Assembly: GCA_021771815.1 (NCBI GenBank)
Contig: JAETOE010000001.1
Location: 155,989 to 219,988 of the forward strand
Reading direction: 5' to 3'
DNA length: 64,000 bases
DNA from: Roseburia hominis
GTDB lineage: Bacteria > Bacillota > Clostridia > Lachnospirales > Lachnospiraceae
Under the pieces are notes generated by a model. The model was not told the origin of the DNA. It did not search any database and was given only the letters and a program-made list of their open reading frames with translations. Each line of letters begins with the position of its first letter. The stretch's first letter is position 1. The translations under genes and the position numbers were made by a program. Positions 38,298 through 46,796 of this stretch are shown piece by piece.

Positions 38298-38499
38298 TAT
38301 GTGTCATAGAAGCGGAAATGTGGCAAAAGAACGTTTAAAGCTTATGATCGATACCCGCAAAAAGCAGTTAGACGATGATACCCTGGCGCAGATTCGTCAT
38401 GAAATCGGCGACGTCATCACAAAATACGTGGATATCGAGCCAGAAAACGTAGAAATCAAAATTATTTTAAAGGATTATAAATTACGTGAAAAAACGTGA
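38278..38499 (+). CDS. minE: MinE topological specificity factor (start uncertain)
   Basis: GNVAKERLKLMI followed by LDDDTLAQIRHEIGDVITKYVDIEPENVEIKI is the MinE core: the contact helix and the C-terminal dimer domain. The N-terminal amphipathic membrane-targeting sequence of other MinE proteins is not visible: the frame starts at GTG 38278 (73 residues) or ATG 38299 (66 residues) with no hydrophobic helix, and neither has a strong binding site. Translation is probably coupled to minD. Confidence 0.85.
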   Translation: MPESWCDMCHRSGNVAKERLKLMIDTRKKQLDDDTLAQIRHEIGDVITKYVDIEPENVEIKIILKDYKLREKT

Positions 38500-38516
38500 T
38501 GTAAAGAGAGAGTCGC

Positions 38517-39620
38517 ATGTTCAAACAATACAAACTAAAGAACTATAAATTCATATTGGTCATGCTTGTCGTATGCTTAAATATCATCGGCGTGCTTCTG
38601 GTGGGAAGTGCAAGCCCGGGCGACCAGAAGAAACAGATTTTCGGTATGGTTTCGGGTCTTGCAATTATGCTTGTAGTGTCGCTGATTGATTACAGCTTTA
38701 TACTGCGTTTTTCATGGCTTATTTATCTCTTTGCGGTTGCGCTGCTTGGGCTTGTCATTGTGGCGGGAGAGTCGAGCAAGGGCGCGCAGAGATGGTTCAG
38801 GATCGGAGGCTTTCAATTTCAGCCATCCGAGCTTGTCAAGATACTTATGATTCTGTTCTTTGCATATTATTTTATGAAGCACGAAGAGAAGATCAATTCC
38901 ATGAAAATATTGTTTTCTTCTTTTGTGTTGATCGGCGTTCCGCTGGTGCTGATTTTAAAGCAGCCGAACCTTTCCACGACAATCGTCCTGGCACTTGTCT
39001 TCGCGGCGCTTCTCTTTGTCGCAGGACTAAGCTACAAGATTGTCGTGGGTGTGTTGGCGGTAGGCGTTCCGAGTTTTTTTATTCTCGTAACGCTGATTAT
39101 CCAGGATAAATTCCCGCTCATTCACAGCTATCAGCTCGGACGAATCCTGGGATGGCTTTATCCGGAGAAATATCCGGATATCGCCTACCAGCAGCAAAAT
39201 TCCATTATGGCGATCGGTTCCGGGCTTCTCTGGGGAAAGGGGCTGGGAAACGACGACCCGACTTCCGTCAAGAACGGCAAGTTCATTTTAGAGCCGCAGA
39301 ACGATTTTATTTTCGCCGTAGCAGGCGAAGAATTGGGCTTTGTTGGCAGCGCGGTAATTATTCTTCTCTTGCTTTTCATCACGATTGAGTGTATATTTAT
39401 TGCTAGAAAAGCAAAAGATACGGCGGGCAAATTGATCTGCTGCGGCATGGCTGCGCTCGTCGGCTTTCAGAGTATTGTAAACATCAGTGTTGCTACAGGT
39501 CTGATGCCGAATACCGGCGTTACGTTGCCGTTTGTCAGCTATGGACTCACATCACTGTGGTCATTATATATCGGTATCGGACTGATCTTAAACGTCGGTC
39601 TTCAGCCGAGAAAATATTAA
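38517..39620 (+). CDS. rodA: SEDS peptidoglycan glycosyltransferase RodA
   Basis: Polymerises lipid II glycan strands during elongation. 367 residues with about ten membrane spans. SEDS signatures are GAQRWFRIGGFQFQPSELVK, QPNLSTTIVL with an Asp/Asn-like variation, and TGLMPNTGVTLPFVSYGLTSLW. The catalytic Asp is often in QPDLGT; here the motif reads QPNLST, a substitution worth noting. The gene follows minE, in the same cluster as PBP2, its partner. Confidence 0.93.
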   Translation: MFKQYKLKNYKFILVMLVVCLNIIGVLLVGSASPGDQKKQIFGMVSGLAIMLVVSLIDYSFILRFSWLIYLFAVALLGLVIVAGESSKGAQRWFRIGGFQFQPSELVKILMILFFAYYFMKHEEKINSMKILFSSFVLIGVPLVLILKQPNLSTTIVLALVFAALLFVAGLSYKIVVGVLAVGVPSFFILVTLIIQDKFPLIHSYQLGRILGWLYPEKYPDIAYQQQNSIMAIGSGLLWGKGLGNDDPTSVKNGKFILEPQNDFIFAVAGEELGFVGSAVIILLLLFITIECIFIARKAKDTAGKLICCGMAALVGFQSIVNISVATGLMPNTGVTLPFVSYGLTSLWSLYIGIGLILNVGLQPRKY

Positions 39621-39640
39621 CATCAGGGGGGCTTACTATT

Positions 39641-40036
39641 ATGAACATAGGATTAATCGCACATGATTCAAAGAAGAAATTGATGCAGAATTTTTGTATT
39701 GCATATCGGGGGATTTTATGCAAGAATGAACTTTTTGCGACCGGAACGACCGGAAGGCTGATTGAGGAAGTGACCAATTTGAATATTCACAAGTATCTTG
39801 CGGGACATCTGGGCGGGGCGCAGCAGCTCGGCGCGCAGATCGAACACAACGAGATCGACCTTGTGATTTTTCTCCGCGATCCGCTGACACCAAAGTCTCA
39901 CGAGCCGGACGTCAACAACGTCGTCCGCATCTGTGATACGCACAATATACCGCTTGCGACGAATCTTGCAACAGCGGAACTGCTGATCAAATCATTGGAC
40001 AGAGGAGACTTAGAGTGGCGTGAAATGTACAAATAA
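39641..40036 (+). CDS. mgsA: Methylglyoxal synthase
   Basis: Converts dihydroxyacetone phosphate to methylglyoxal and phosphate, a glycolytic bypass. IALIAHDSKKK-type start (MNIGLIAHDSKKK), FATGTTGRLI for phosphate binding and GPLGGAQQ-like GHLGGAQQLGA plus FLRDPLTPKSHEPD identify the family. 131 residues. ATG 39641 follows AGGGGGG; the longer frame from 39557 lies inside rodA. The 3' end overlaps the next gene. Confidence 0.96.
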   Translation: MNIGLIAHDSKKKLMQNFCIAYRGILCKNELFATGTTGRLIEEVTNLNIHKYLAGHLGGAQQLGAQIEHNEIDLVIFLRDPLTPKSHEPDVNNVVRICDTHNIPLATNLATAELLIKSLDRGDLEWREMYK

Positions 40037-41006
40037 GCTTATAGGCATACTGATTACGGCGGCGCTTCTTGTGTGCAGCGGGTGCGGTGCAGATGCTTCG
40101 GCACTGAATGCGCCGTATGATGTTTATCAGACAACGCAGAATGTAGGTCTTTCTGCGTCGGAGACAACGGCATCAAAGACCTATTTTGCCAGTGATCTCT
40201 GCGTGGCGGAGAATGTTTCCATCGGTACGGACGAGACGCATTCCGAGGTTGCAGAAGGCGCTGGCACATTCAATCTTGCCACGAACAGCGTCGTCTATGC
40301 CAAGAATCTCTTCGAAAAGCTATATCCGGCGAGTACGACAAAGATTTTGACGGCATATATTGCCTTAAAATACTGTGATGATCTTGATGTCCTTGTGACG
40401 GTCAGCGAAAACGCCGTCGATCAGGCTTCGGATTCGTCTGTCTGCAATCTCAAAGCAGGCGACGTCATCTCCATGCGGGATCTATTGTACGGTCTTATGC
40501 TCCGCAGCGGCAACGATGCAGCGGTGGCAATCGCGGAATATATCTCCGGGGATGTGGATTCCTTTGCCGCGCTTATGAATCAGGAGGCCGTGGCGATGGG
40601 GGCGACCCGTTCTCATTTTGCCAATCCGAACGGACTTCCGGACGAGAATCATTATACGACGGTCTATGATATGTATCTGATTTTTAACAAAGCCTTGGAA
40701 AACGAGACTTTCGTCAACATTATCAGTGCGAAGTCCTACGATACCGTCTACACGAACGCGCAAGGGGAATCCGAGGAGCATACGTGGGAGAATACGAACC
40801 AGTATCTGGCAGGCACGACTGAGGCGCCGGAAGGCTTTACGGTTGTCGGCGGCAAGACCGGAACGACGGGCGATGCAGGGTACTGTCTGGTGTTATATTC
40901 CTATAATGCCGCGAACCAGCCGATCATCTCCATTGTCTTTAAGGCGGACGGTCGCTCCAATCTCTATCTGCTGATGAACGAGATGCTTGCGGGCTATGCG
41001 AACTGA
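40020..41006 (+). CDS. D-alanyl-D-alanine carboxypeptidase (S11), lipoprotein
   Basis: Trims pentapeptide stems of peptidoglycan. The N-terminus KLIGILITAALLVCSGCG is a lipoprotein signal, so the enzyme should be lipid-anchored rather than held by the C-terminal amphipathic helix of DacA. Active-site motifs are YPASTTKILTAY (SxxK), RSGNDAAVA (SGN) and GGKTGTTGDAG (KTG). 328 residues. GTG 40020 overlaps the mgsA end by 17 bases, with AGAGGAG upstream. Confidence 0.92.
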   Translation: MKCTNKLIGILITAALLVCSGCGADASALNAPYDVYQTTQNVGLSASETTASKTYFASDLCVAENVSIGTDETHSEVAEGAGTFNLATNSVVYAKNLFEKLYPASTTKILTAYIALKYCDDLDVLVTVSENAVDQASDSSVCNLKAGDVISMRDLLYGLMLRSGNDAAVAIAEYISGDVDSFAALMNQEAVAMGATRSHFANPNGLPDENHYTTVYDMYLIFNKALENETFVNIISAKSYDTVYTNAQGESEEHTWENTNQYLAGTTEAPEGFTVVGGKTGTTGDAGYCLVLYSYNAANQPIISIVFKADGRSNLYLLMNEMLAGYAN

Positions 41007-41008
41007 CC

Positions 41009-41086
41009 GTTGCGTTTTAACACAAAGTACTCTTGCAGTTCGGCATAAAAGGCTGTTGCGTTTTAACACAAAGTTCTCTTGCACTT
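41009..41086 (+). repeat. 32-bp direct repeat, two copies
   Basis: Copies at 41009-41040 and 41055-41086 differ at two positions and are offset by 46 bases. Each begins GTTGCGTTTTAACACAAAGT. The second copy overlaps the -35 box of the promoter that follows, and ACACAAAG in it pairs with CTTTGTGT downstream (41066-41073 with 41084-41091). The arrangement could be a regulator binding site or a local duplication. Confidence 0.8.
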
Positions 41087-41107
41087 TGTGTGCATATAGA
41101 CTATAAT
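41079..41107 (+). promoter_or_regulatory. Promoter of the P-loop gene at 41185
   Basis: TTGCAC (41079-41084), exactly 17 bases, then TATAAT (41102-41107). The transcript would have a leader of about 70 bases. The -35 box lies inside the second copy of the 32-bp repeat and in the loop and arm of its dyad. Confidence 0.7.
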
Positions 41108-41184
41108 TAAGTTATCACATCAACTGCTTTTATACATATTCACGAATATTCCGTATAGAGCAGCATTAGCAGGAGGGAATGACC

Positions 41185-41607
41185 ATGATAGAGATTATTT
41201 CAGGAGAAAAGGGAAAAGGCAAGACAAAAGAATTGTTGGGAAAAGTAAATGCTTCCGTTGCTTCGGCATCCGGGAACATCGTGTATCTTGACAAGAGTCA
41301 GAAGCATATGTATGAGCTGAACAACAAGGTACGTCTCATCAATGTCACGGATTATCCGATTGACAGCTGTGATGAGTTTCTCGGTTTTATCTCAGGTATC
41401 GTATCGCAGGATAATGATCTTGAGGAGATGTATCTCGACAGTTTTCTTACGATTGCCTGCATCGAGACAGACGATGAGATCTGCCACGCGATTCAGAAGT
41501 TAGATATCATCAGTGAAAAATACAACGTAAAATTTGTTTTGAGCGTATCAAAGAATGAGGCAAAGCTTCCTGACTGTGCCAAAGCTAAGATCGTCATTTC
41601 CTTATAA
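41185..41607 (+). CDS. Small P-loop protein of unknown function
   Basis: A 140-residue protein with an N-terminal Walker A-like ISGEKGKGKTKELL, then VYLDKSQKHMYELNNKVRLINV and a mixed alpha/beta sequence ending KIVISL. No clear Walker B Asp-Glu pair is seen. It resembles small ATP-binding proteins of Clostridia that are sometimes labelled PilT-like, but I cannot assign a function. ATG 41185 lies 7 bases after AGGAGGG; ATG 41179 is too close. It has its own promoter and terminators. Confidence 0.75.
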   Translation: MIEIISGEKGKGKTKELLGKVNASVASASGNIVYLDKSQKHMYELNNKVRLINVTDYPIDSCDEFLGFISGIVSQDNDLEEMYLDSFLTIACIETDDEICHAIQKLDIISEKYNVKFVLSVSKNEAKLPDCAKAKIVISL

Positions 41608-41690
41608 TTCCGTTTTTTGCGAAGTGATTTTTATTCCCGCGAGCAACGAGCCAAGTGGCTGCTTGCAGACATTTGGCGACTGCCGCGAGG

Positions 41691-41757
41691 GTCAAAAACC
41701 CCGCCCCTTGGGGCGTTTTAAATTTGATGCCCCGCTGTTTGCGGCGGGGTTTTTGAC
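41691..41757 (+). terminator. Long GC-rich dyad with terminator form
   Basis: Perfect 15-base arms, GTCAAAAACCCCGCC (41691-41705) and GGCGGGGTTTTTGAC (41743-41757), enclose a second inverted pair GGGGC/GCCCC (41710-41714 with 41729-41733). A simpler terminator, CCCCGC (41730-41735) with GCGGGG (41744-41749) and T5, is nested in it and would compete with the long form. It lies 84 bases after the P-loop gene. Confidence 0.65.
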
Positions 41758-41767
41758 TTTGACATGC

Positions 41768-41800
41768 AAAAAGTGCTGTAATCCTACAGCACTTTTTCTT
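41768..41800. terminator. Bidirectional terminator
   Basis: A 10-bp stem AAGTGCTGTA/TACAGCACTT (41771-41780 with 41785-41794) with an ATCC loop has T-rich ends on both strands. It serves the plus-strand P-loop transcript and the minus-strand DUF378 gene, which stops 26 bases away. Confidence 0.85.
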
Positions 41801-41825
41801 TTGGAGCGGTAGTCACGGAATCCTG

Positions 41826-42038
41826 TTATGCCTGATCCACGGAACGGATTCTGCCAAACAGACTGATCAGATACAGACCTCCGATACCGACGATGGCATA
41901 GATAATACGTGAGAACCATGACATATCTCCAAAGAGGAATGCCACAAGGTCAAAACGGAAGAAGCCGATAAGTCCCCAGTTTATTGCTCCGATGATAACC
42001 AATGTCAGCAATGTATAGTCCAACCAATTTGTATTCAT
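41826..42038 (-). CDS. DUF378 small membrane protein
   Basis: A 70-residue protein with two membrane spans. LVIIGAINWGLIGFFRFDLVAFLFG followed by RIIYAIVGIGGLYLI is the DUF378 (YuzA-like) signature. Its function is unknown. AAGGAGG lies before the ATG. It is transcribed away from the next cluster. Confidence 0.88.
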   Translation of the reverse strand: MNTNWLDYTLLTLVIIGAINWGLIGFFRFDLVAFLFGDMSWFSRIIYAIVGIGGLYLISLFGRIRSVDQA

Positions 42039-42101
42039 TTCTGATGCCTCCTTTTCTTTACTAGTATTCTACCGAAATATGATTTTTATTCTCATGAAAA
42101 G

Positions 42102-42130
42102 TTGTTTTTGAAGCGGTAAAATGATAAAAT
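42102..42130 (+). promoter_or_regulatory. Promoter of the HlyD-like gene
   Basis: TTGTTT (42102-42107), 17 bases, TAAAAT (42125-42130). The start of transcription would fall near 42137, which makes TTG 42138 too early as a start codon and supports TTG 42165. Confidence 0.55.
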
Positions 42131-42164
42131 AAGAACGTTGAATAAAAAAAAGGCGGACAATCTT

Positions 42165-43556
42165 TTGAATAAAAATAAAAAGGTAGTGAAATATCGAAAA
42201 CCTTTCAATATAAATATAGGAGTTATTATATTTGTAATTATATTTATTTATCTGGTATTTAATATATTCTCCTATATGACGACCGAGCACATCTCTGTCT
42301 ATGAGGTAGAGCAGGGGACGATGGCGGAGAACAATATCTATCGAGGACTGATTCTGCGCGACGAACAGATTTATTATGCCAAGACGGGCGGCGCGCCCAA
42401 TTTTTATGTGCGGGAGACGGCAAGGGTCGGCAATGGTACGCTCGTCTGTTCCGTCGACGAGAATGGCGACGTCGCAAGACAGATCAACGAGGTCAGTCAG
42501 GATGTGTCTGCGCTGGATTCGCACGATCTGACGGACATCGAGAACACGATTCAGGAATTTCAGCTTTCTTATCAGTCGGGAAGCTTCTATAATGTGTATT
42601 CTTTCAAGGAAAATGTCAATTCTTTACTAACGGAATCGTTAAGCCTTGCTGCGCTTGGCAGCCTTGGCGACTACGCCGCAAATGCGCAAACAGGAAACAC
42701 GTTCCATATGGTAAATGCAGATCAGCCGGGTATTGTCGTTTATTATACGGATGGATACGAGGATGTCACGACGGACACATTTACGTCCGCTATGTTCGAC
42801 GAAGCTTCCTACAGCCGCCTGAATATACAGAATCTTACCGAGGTAAATGCGGGCGATCCGATTTTTAAACTGATCAAAAGTGAGTATTGGAATATTGTGC
42901 TCCCCATCAGCGCGGAAACGGCGAACCGTCTTGCGGATGATGACACGCTGCAGCTTTGCTTTGTAAAGGATGACAAGAAAGCCTATGCGACCTACACACT
43001 CACGGAACGCGAGGGACAGAATTATCTGATTCTCACTCTGCAGAACTCCATGATCCGCTATGCAAAGGAGCGTTATGCCGAGGTGGAGTTGCTGCTCACC
43101 GAGGAAACAGGACTTAAGATTCCGAATTCCTCTATCACGGAAAAAGAATTTTATACCATTCCGAAGGAATATTTCATGAAGGGCGGCGATTCCGACAGCG
43201 ACGGCATTCTGGTGCAGAGCCAGGATAAGGACGGCAAGCAGATCACGGAATTTGTTGCGCCTACGATTTATTATGAAACCGAAGATTATTATTACATTGA
43301 CGGTGAGGAGGTTTCGGCGACCGATGTTATTTTAAAATCCGATTCCTCTGCAACCTACCGGATCGGCACGCAGACAGCAGTGTTAAAGGGTGTCTACAAT
43401 ATCAATAAGGGCTATGCTGTCTTTAAGCAGATCGATATCCTGTATCAGAATGAAGAGTATGCAATCGTGCGTACCGGAACCACATATGGAATCGCACTCT
43501 ACGATCATATTGCGCTTGACGGCACGAAGATACATGAGAATGATCTGGTAAAGTAA
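42165..43556 (+). CDS. HlyD-like membrane-anchored protein
   Basis: About 463 residues with one N-terminal span (about 17-37, IIFVIIFIYLVFNIF) and an extracellular part starting EHISVYEVEQGTMAENNIYRGLILRDEQI, which resembles the barrel-sandwich hybrid of HlyD/RND adaptor proteins. In Clostridia a protein of this kind commonly precedes ylmE-sepF, as here, suggesting a link to division or envelope rather than to export; no transporter gene is adjacent. TTG 42165 lies 8 bases after AAGGCGG. Function is not established. Confidence 0.65.
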   Translation: MNKNKKVVKYRKPFNINIGVIIFVIIFIYLVFNIFSYMTTEHISVYEVEQGTMAENNIYRGLILRDEQIYYAKTGGAPNFYVRETARVGNGTLVCSVDENGDVARQINEVSQDVSALDSHDLTDIENTIQEFQLSYQSGSFYNVYSFKENVNSLLTESLSLAALGSLGDYAANAQTGNTFHMVNADQPGIVVYYTDGYEDVTTDTFTSAMFDEASYSRLNIQNLTEVNAGDPIFKLIKSEYWNIVLPISAETANRLADDDTLQLCFVKDDKKAYATYTLTEREGQNYLILTLQNSMIRYAKERYAEVELLLTEETGLKIPNSSITEKEFYTIPKEYFMKGGDSDSDGILVQSQDKDGKQITEFVAPTIYYETEDYYYIDGEEVSATDVILKSDSSATYRIGTQTAVLKGVYNINKGYAVFKQIDILYQNEEYAIVRTGTTYGIALYDHIALDGTKIHENDLVK

Positions 43557-43666
43557 TTGATAGAACACATACATAGAGAAACGTTTATAAAATAATTTGA
43601 TGAAACAATCTGAGAATAGAGTCAGTTAAATAAAATCATGTTTTAATAAAGAATGGAGAAACTGAA

Positions 43667-44368
43667 ATGTTAAAAGAAAATTTAAGAACTGTAGAAGAAA
43701 AAATCGAGGCGGCATGCAAGCGCGCCGGACGTTCCCGCGACGAAGTGACGCTTATTGCAGTGAGCAAGACGAAGCCGCTTGAAATGCTGCAGGAAATTTA
43801 TGATACCGGCACACGTCATTTCGGAGAGAACAAGGTGCAGGAGTTGTGTGACAAGATGGAGCAGATGCCCTCCGATATCCAGTGGCATATGATCGGACAT
43901 CTGCAGCGCAACAAGGTCAAGTATATCGTCGGAAAGGTCGCGCTGATTCACTCGGTCGATACTTACCGTCTGGCGGAAGAAATCAATATTCAGGCAAAAA
44001 AACGAAATATCACGGTTCCGATCCTTGTGGAGGTCAATATTGCGGGAGAGGAATCAAAATTCGGCATTTCGGCGGAAGATGCCATTCTTCTTGTGGAGGA
44101 TATTTCCAGGCTTGAGAATGTACAGATCAAAGGCCTTATGACGATTGCGCCATATGTTGCAGATCCGGAAGAAAACCGTCTGTATTTTCGCAGAATCAAG
44201 CAATTATCTGTTGACATAACAAATAAAAACATAGATAATGTATCTATGGAAATTCTGTCCATGGGTATGACCGGAGATTACGAGGTTGCGATTGAAGAGG
44301 GCGCGACCATGGTACGTGTGGGTACCGGAATTTTCGGCGAGAGAATTTACAAGAAAAGTAATGTGTGA
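43667..44368 (+). CDS. ylmE: PLP homeostasis protein, YggS/YlmE family
   Basis: Pyridoxal-phosphate-binding TIM-barrel protein with no known catalysis, involved in vitamin B6 and amino acid balance. Lys in LIAVSKTKP holds PLP; FGENKVQEL, WHMIGHLQRNK and LSMGMTGDYEVAI are family signatures. 233 residues; GGAG precedes the ATG. It sits before sepF, as in Bacillus ylmE-sepF. Confidence 0.95.
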   Translation: MLKENLRTVEEKIEAACKRAGRSRDEVTLIAVSKTKPLEMLQEIYDTGTRHFGENKVQELCDKMEQMPSDIQWHMIGHLQRNKVKYIVGKVALIHSVDTYRLAEEINIQAKKRNITVPILVEVNIAGEESKFGISAEDAILLVEDISRLENVQIKGLMTIAPYVADPEENRLYFRRIKQLSVDITNKNIDNVSMEILSMGMTGDYEVAIEEGATMVRVGTGIFGERIYKKSNV

Positions 44369-44382
44369 CTTAGGAGTGAATC

Positions 44383-44922
44383 ATGGGAGTTCTAGATAAA
44401 TTTTTAAATATCATGCGTCTGAATCCGGATGACGAGGATGATTTCTACAACGAGGATTACGACTACGAAGATGATTATGAGGATGAACCGGTAAAGTCGA
44501 AGAACTCCTTCCGCAAGGAGAAAAAGGAGTCTTATGACGAGGACGACTACGAGGATGACCGCTACCGCAAGGAGCCGCCGAAGACAACCCCGAAGGTAAC
44601 GCCGATTCGCCCTGTCAAGAAGCAGAACCCTTCCGGGATGGAGGTTTGCGTCATAAAGCCGACTTCCGTGGAGGATGCGCGCGAGATTACCGAGACGCTG
44701 CTCAACAACCGGACTGTGGTACTCAATGTCGAGGGGCTTGACGTTGAGATTGCACAGCGTATTATCGACTTTACCTCCGGCTCCTGTTTCGCGATCAGCG
44801 GAAACCTTCAGAAGATTTCCAATTACATATTTATTATCACCCCGGCATCTGTCGATATTTCAGGCGATTTCTTAAATCTGGTCGATTCGTTTCAGGCAAG
44901 AGGATCGCTGAGTGACTTTTAA
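44383..44922 (+). CDS. sepF: Cell division protein SepF
   Basis: Anchors and bundles FtsZ filaments. 179 residues: an N-terminal amphipathic helix (MGVLDKFLNIMRL) for membrane binding, a long acidic Asp/Glu/Tyr linker, and the C-terminal domain EVCVIKPTSVEDAREITETLL...GLDVEIAQRIIDFTSGS. The start follows TTAGGAG. Confidence 0.95.
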   Translation: MGVLDKFLNIMRLNPDDEDDFYNEDYDYEDDYEDEPVKSKNSFRKEKKESYDEDDYEDDRYRKEPPKTTPKVTPIRPVKKQNPSGMEVCVIKPTSVEDAREITETLLNNRTVVLNVEGLDVEIAQRIIDFTSGSCFAISGNLQKISNYIFIITPASVDISGDFLNLVDSFQARGSLSDF

Positions 44923-44924
44923 GT

Positions 44925-45677
44925 ATGAACGAGCAGGAACTTTGTAAAAAACGCCTGGTGGATCTTTCCAGGCAGGCGGACCGAAAGGGAATCGTCCTAT
45001 TCAGCGATTTCCTTAATTTAAACGAACTGAATATCTATCACCAGTCCGAGAGGTTCTTTGAAACACGAACCGAGAGTTTCGGCGGTGTTCCCTTTGCAGA
45101 GCGTCAGATGATCGCATTTCTTCCTGATGCTCTTTATTATGACTGGGAATATCCGATTGCAGCGCTGAAAATTACGCCGTCTTACCCAAAGTTCGCCGAA
45201 CAGCTCGGCCATCGTGATCTTTTGGGCTCTATCATGCAGCTTGGCGTTGACCGCGGCAGGCTCGGCGATATTATCGTCGGAAAAGGAGAATATTATCTTT
45301 TGTGTGAGGAGAGCATCGCGGGGTATTTCATCGAAAATCTTGAAAAGGTCCGCCACACACTCGTAAAGGTTGCGGAGTGCGACCCGGCGGAGCTTGCGAT
45401 TACGCAGGAGTTGGAAAGCAAGGAGGGCATCATCACCTCGAACCGTCTGGACGCCGTGCTCGCGTGCGTGTACAAGCTTTCGCGCAGCCAGGCATCGGAA
45501 CTGATTCGCCAGGATAAGGTATTTATTAACGGCAGGCTCATACAGAATCCGACCGCCGCATGTCGTGCCGACGATATCGTGTCTGTGCGGGGATTTGGAA
45601 GGTTTGTCTATCGTGGGGAATACGGGGAGACAGGCAAAGGACGTCTGAAAATTCATTATGATCTCTATGGAAATTAG
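44925..45677 (+). CDS. ylmH: S4-domain RNA-binding protein YlmH
   Basis: 250 residues with a C-terminal S4 RNA-binding domain (NRLDAVLACVYKLSRSQASELIRQDKVFING) and a preceding domain typical of YlmH. YlmH binds stalled 50S subunits in Bacillus. It begins 2 bases after sepF. divIVA, the usual next gene, is absent and aroB follows. Confidence 0.9.
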   Translation: MNEQELCKKRLVDLSRQADRKGIVLFSDFLNLNELNIYHQSERFFETRTESFGGVPFAERQMIAFLPDALYYDWEYPIAALKITPSYPKFAEQLGHRDLLGSIMQLGVDRGRLGDIIVGKGEYYLLCEESIAGYFIENLEKVRHTLVKVAECDPAELAITQELESKEGIITSNRLDAVLACVYKLSRSQASELIRQDKVFINGRLIQNPTAACRADDIVSVRGFGRFVYRGEYGETGKGRLKIHYDLYGN

Positions 45678-45698
45678 AGTATGAGGAGGAAAATAGAA

Positions 45699-46793
45699 AT
45701 GTCGAGATCAATTCCGGTCAAATCAGAAGGACATGTGATTTATACGATTGAGCTGATGCAGGATTTTTCTAAATTGGCTTCCTGCCTTACAAAACTTGGC
45801 TATCAGAAAGACCAGCGCATCTGTATTGTGACGGATTCCAACGTGGAACCGCTGTACGCGAAAGAAGTGCAGACGCTCTTGGCGAATGCTTTTGAGACAG
45901 TAATCGTTTACATATTTCCGGCGGGAGAAGCAAATAAGAATCTTGAGACGGTATATGGACTCTATCAGACGCTGATCGAGGCACATTTTGACCGCAGAGA
46001 TCTGCTCGTTGCCTTAGGCGGAGGTGTTGTCGGCGATCTGTGCGGTTTTACCGCTGCGACGTATCTTCGCGGCATTGACTTTATCCAGGTGCCGACGACG
46101 CTTTTGGCGCAGGTGGATAGTAGTATCGGAGGTAAGACAGGCGTAGATTTTCTTCAGTATAAGAATATGGTCGGTGCTTTCTGCCAGCCGAAATTAGTCT
46201 ATATGAATCTTTCCGTGCTGAAGAGTCTGCCGCAAAAGCAGCTTGTTTCCGGCATGGGCGAGATTATCAAGCATGGACTGATCAAGGACGCATCCTACTA
46301 TAAATGGCTTGATGCACATCACGACGATATTCTTTCTCTTGAACCGAAAGTCACAGAAGAGATGATCGCGCGAAGCTGTGATATCAAACGCGAGGTGGTA
46401 GAGCTTGATCCTACGGAAAAAGGTGACCGCGCGCTTCTCAATTTTGGACATACGATTGGTCATGCCATTGAAAAGCTGTGCAATTTCTCACTTTATCACG
46501 GGGAATGCGTGGGACTGGGCATGATTTCCGCCGCATATCTTTCCCTGCAGCTTAACAATATCACGGAAGACGAATTCGAAGATATAAAGAACTGTCTTAA
46601 AAATTTCGGATTCAGAAGTGAAATCCGCGGTATTGCGCCTGATGAAGTACTCGCAGTTTCCAAATCGGACAAAAAAATGGTCGGCAAACAGGTAAAATTC
46701 ATCTTACTGTCATCTGTAGGAAACGCGTATATCTATCGTGAACTCACCGATGCGCAGATTCTGGATGCCATTGCCTATGTATGTAAAGGATAA
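45699..46793 (+). CDS. aroB: 3-dehydroquinate synthase
   Basis: Second step of the shikimate pathway, NAD- and metal-dependent. 364 residues with ALGGGVVGDLCGFTAATYLRGIDFIQVPTTLLAQVD, the NAD-binding hallmark, and FGHTIGHAIE for a metal ligand His. ATG 45699 follows AGGAGG by 9 bases; ATG 45681 overlaps that region. It is an isolated shikimate gene between ylmH and lspA, where divIVA and ileS lie in Bacillus. Confidence 0.95.
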   Translation: MSRSIPVKSEGHVIYTIELMQDFSKLASCLTKLGYQKDQRICIVTDSNVEPLYAKEVQTLLANAFETVIVYIFPAGEANKNLETVYGLYQTLIEAHFDRRDLLVALGGGVVGDLCGFTAATYLRGIDFIQVPTTLLAQVDSSIGGKTGVDFLQYKNMVGAFCQPKLVYMNLSVLKSLPQKQLVSGMGEIIKHGLIKDASYYKWLDAHHDDILSLEPKVTEEMIARSCDIKREVVELDPTEKGDRALLNFGHTIGHAIEKLCNFSLYHGECVGLGMISAAYLSLQLNNITEDEFEDIKNCLKNFGFRSEIRGIAPDEVLAVSKSDKKMVGKQVKFILLSSVGNAYIYRELTDAQILDAIAYVCKG

Positions 46794-46796
46794 TAA

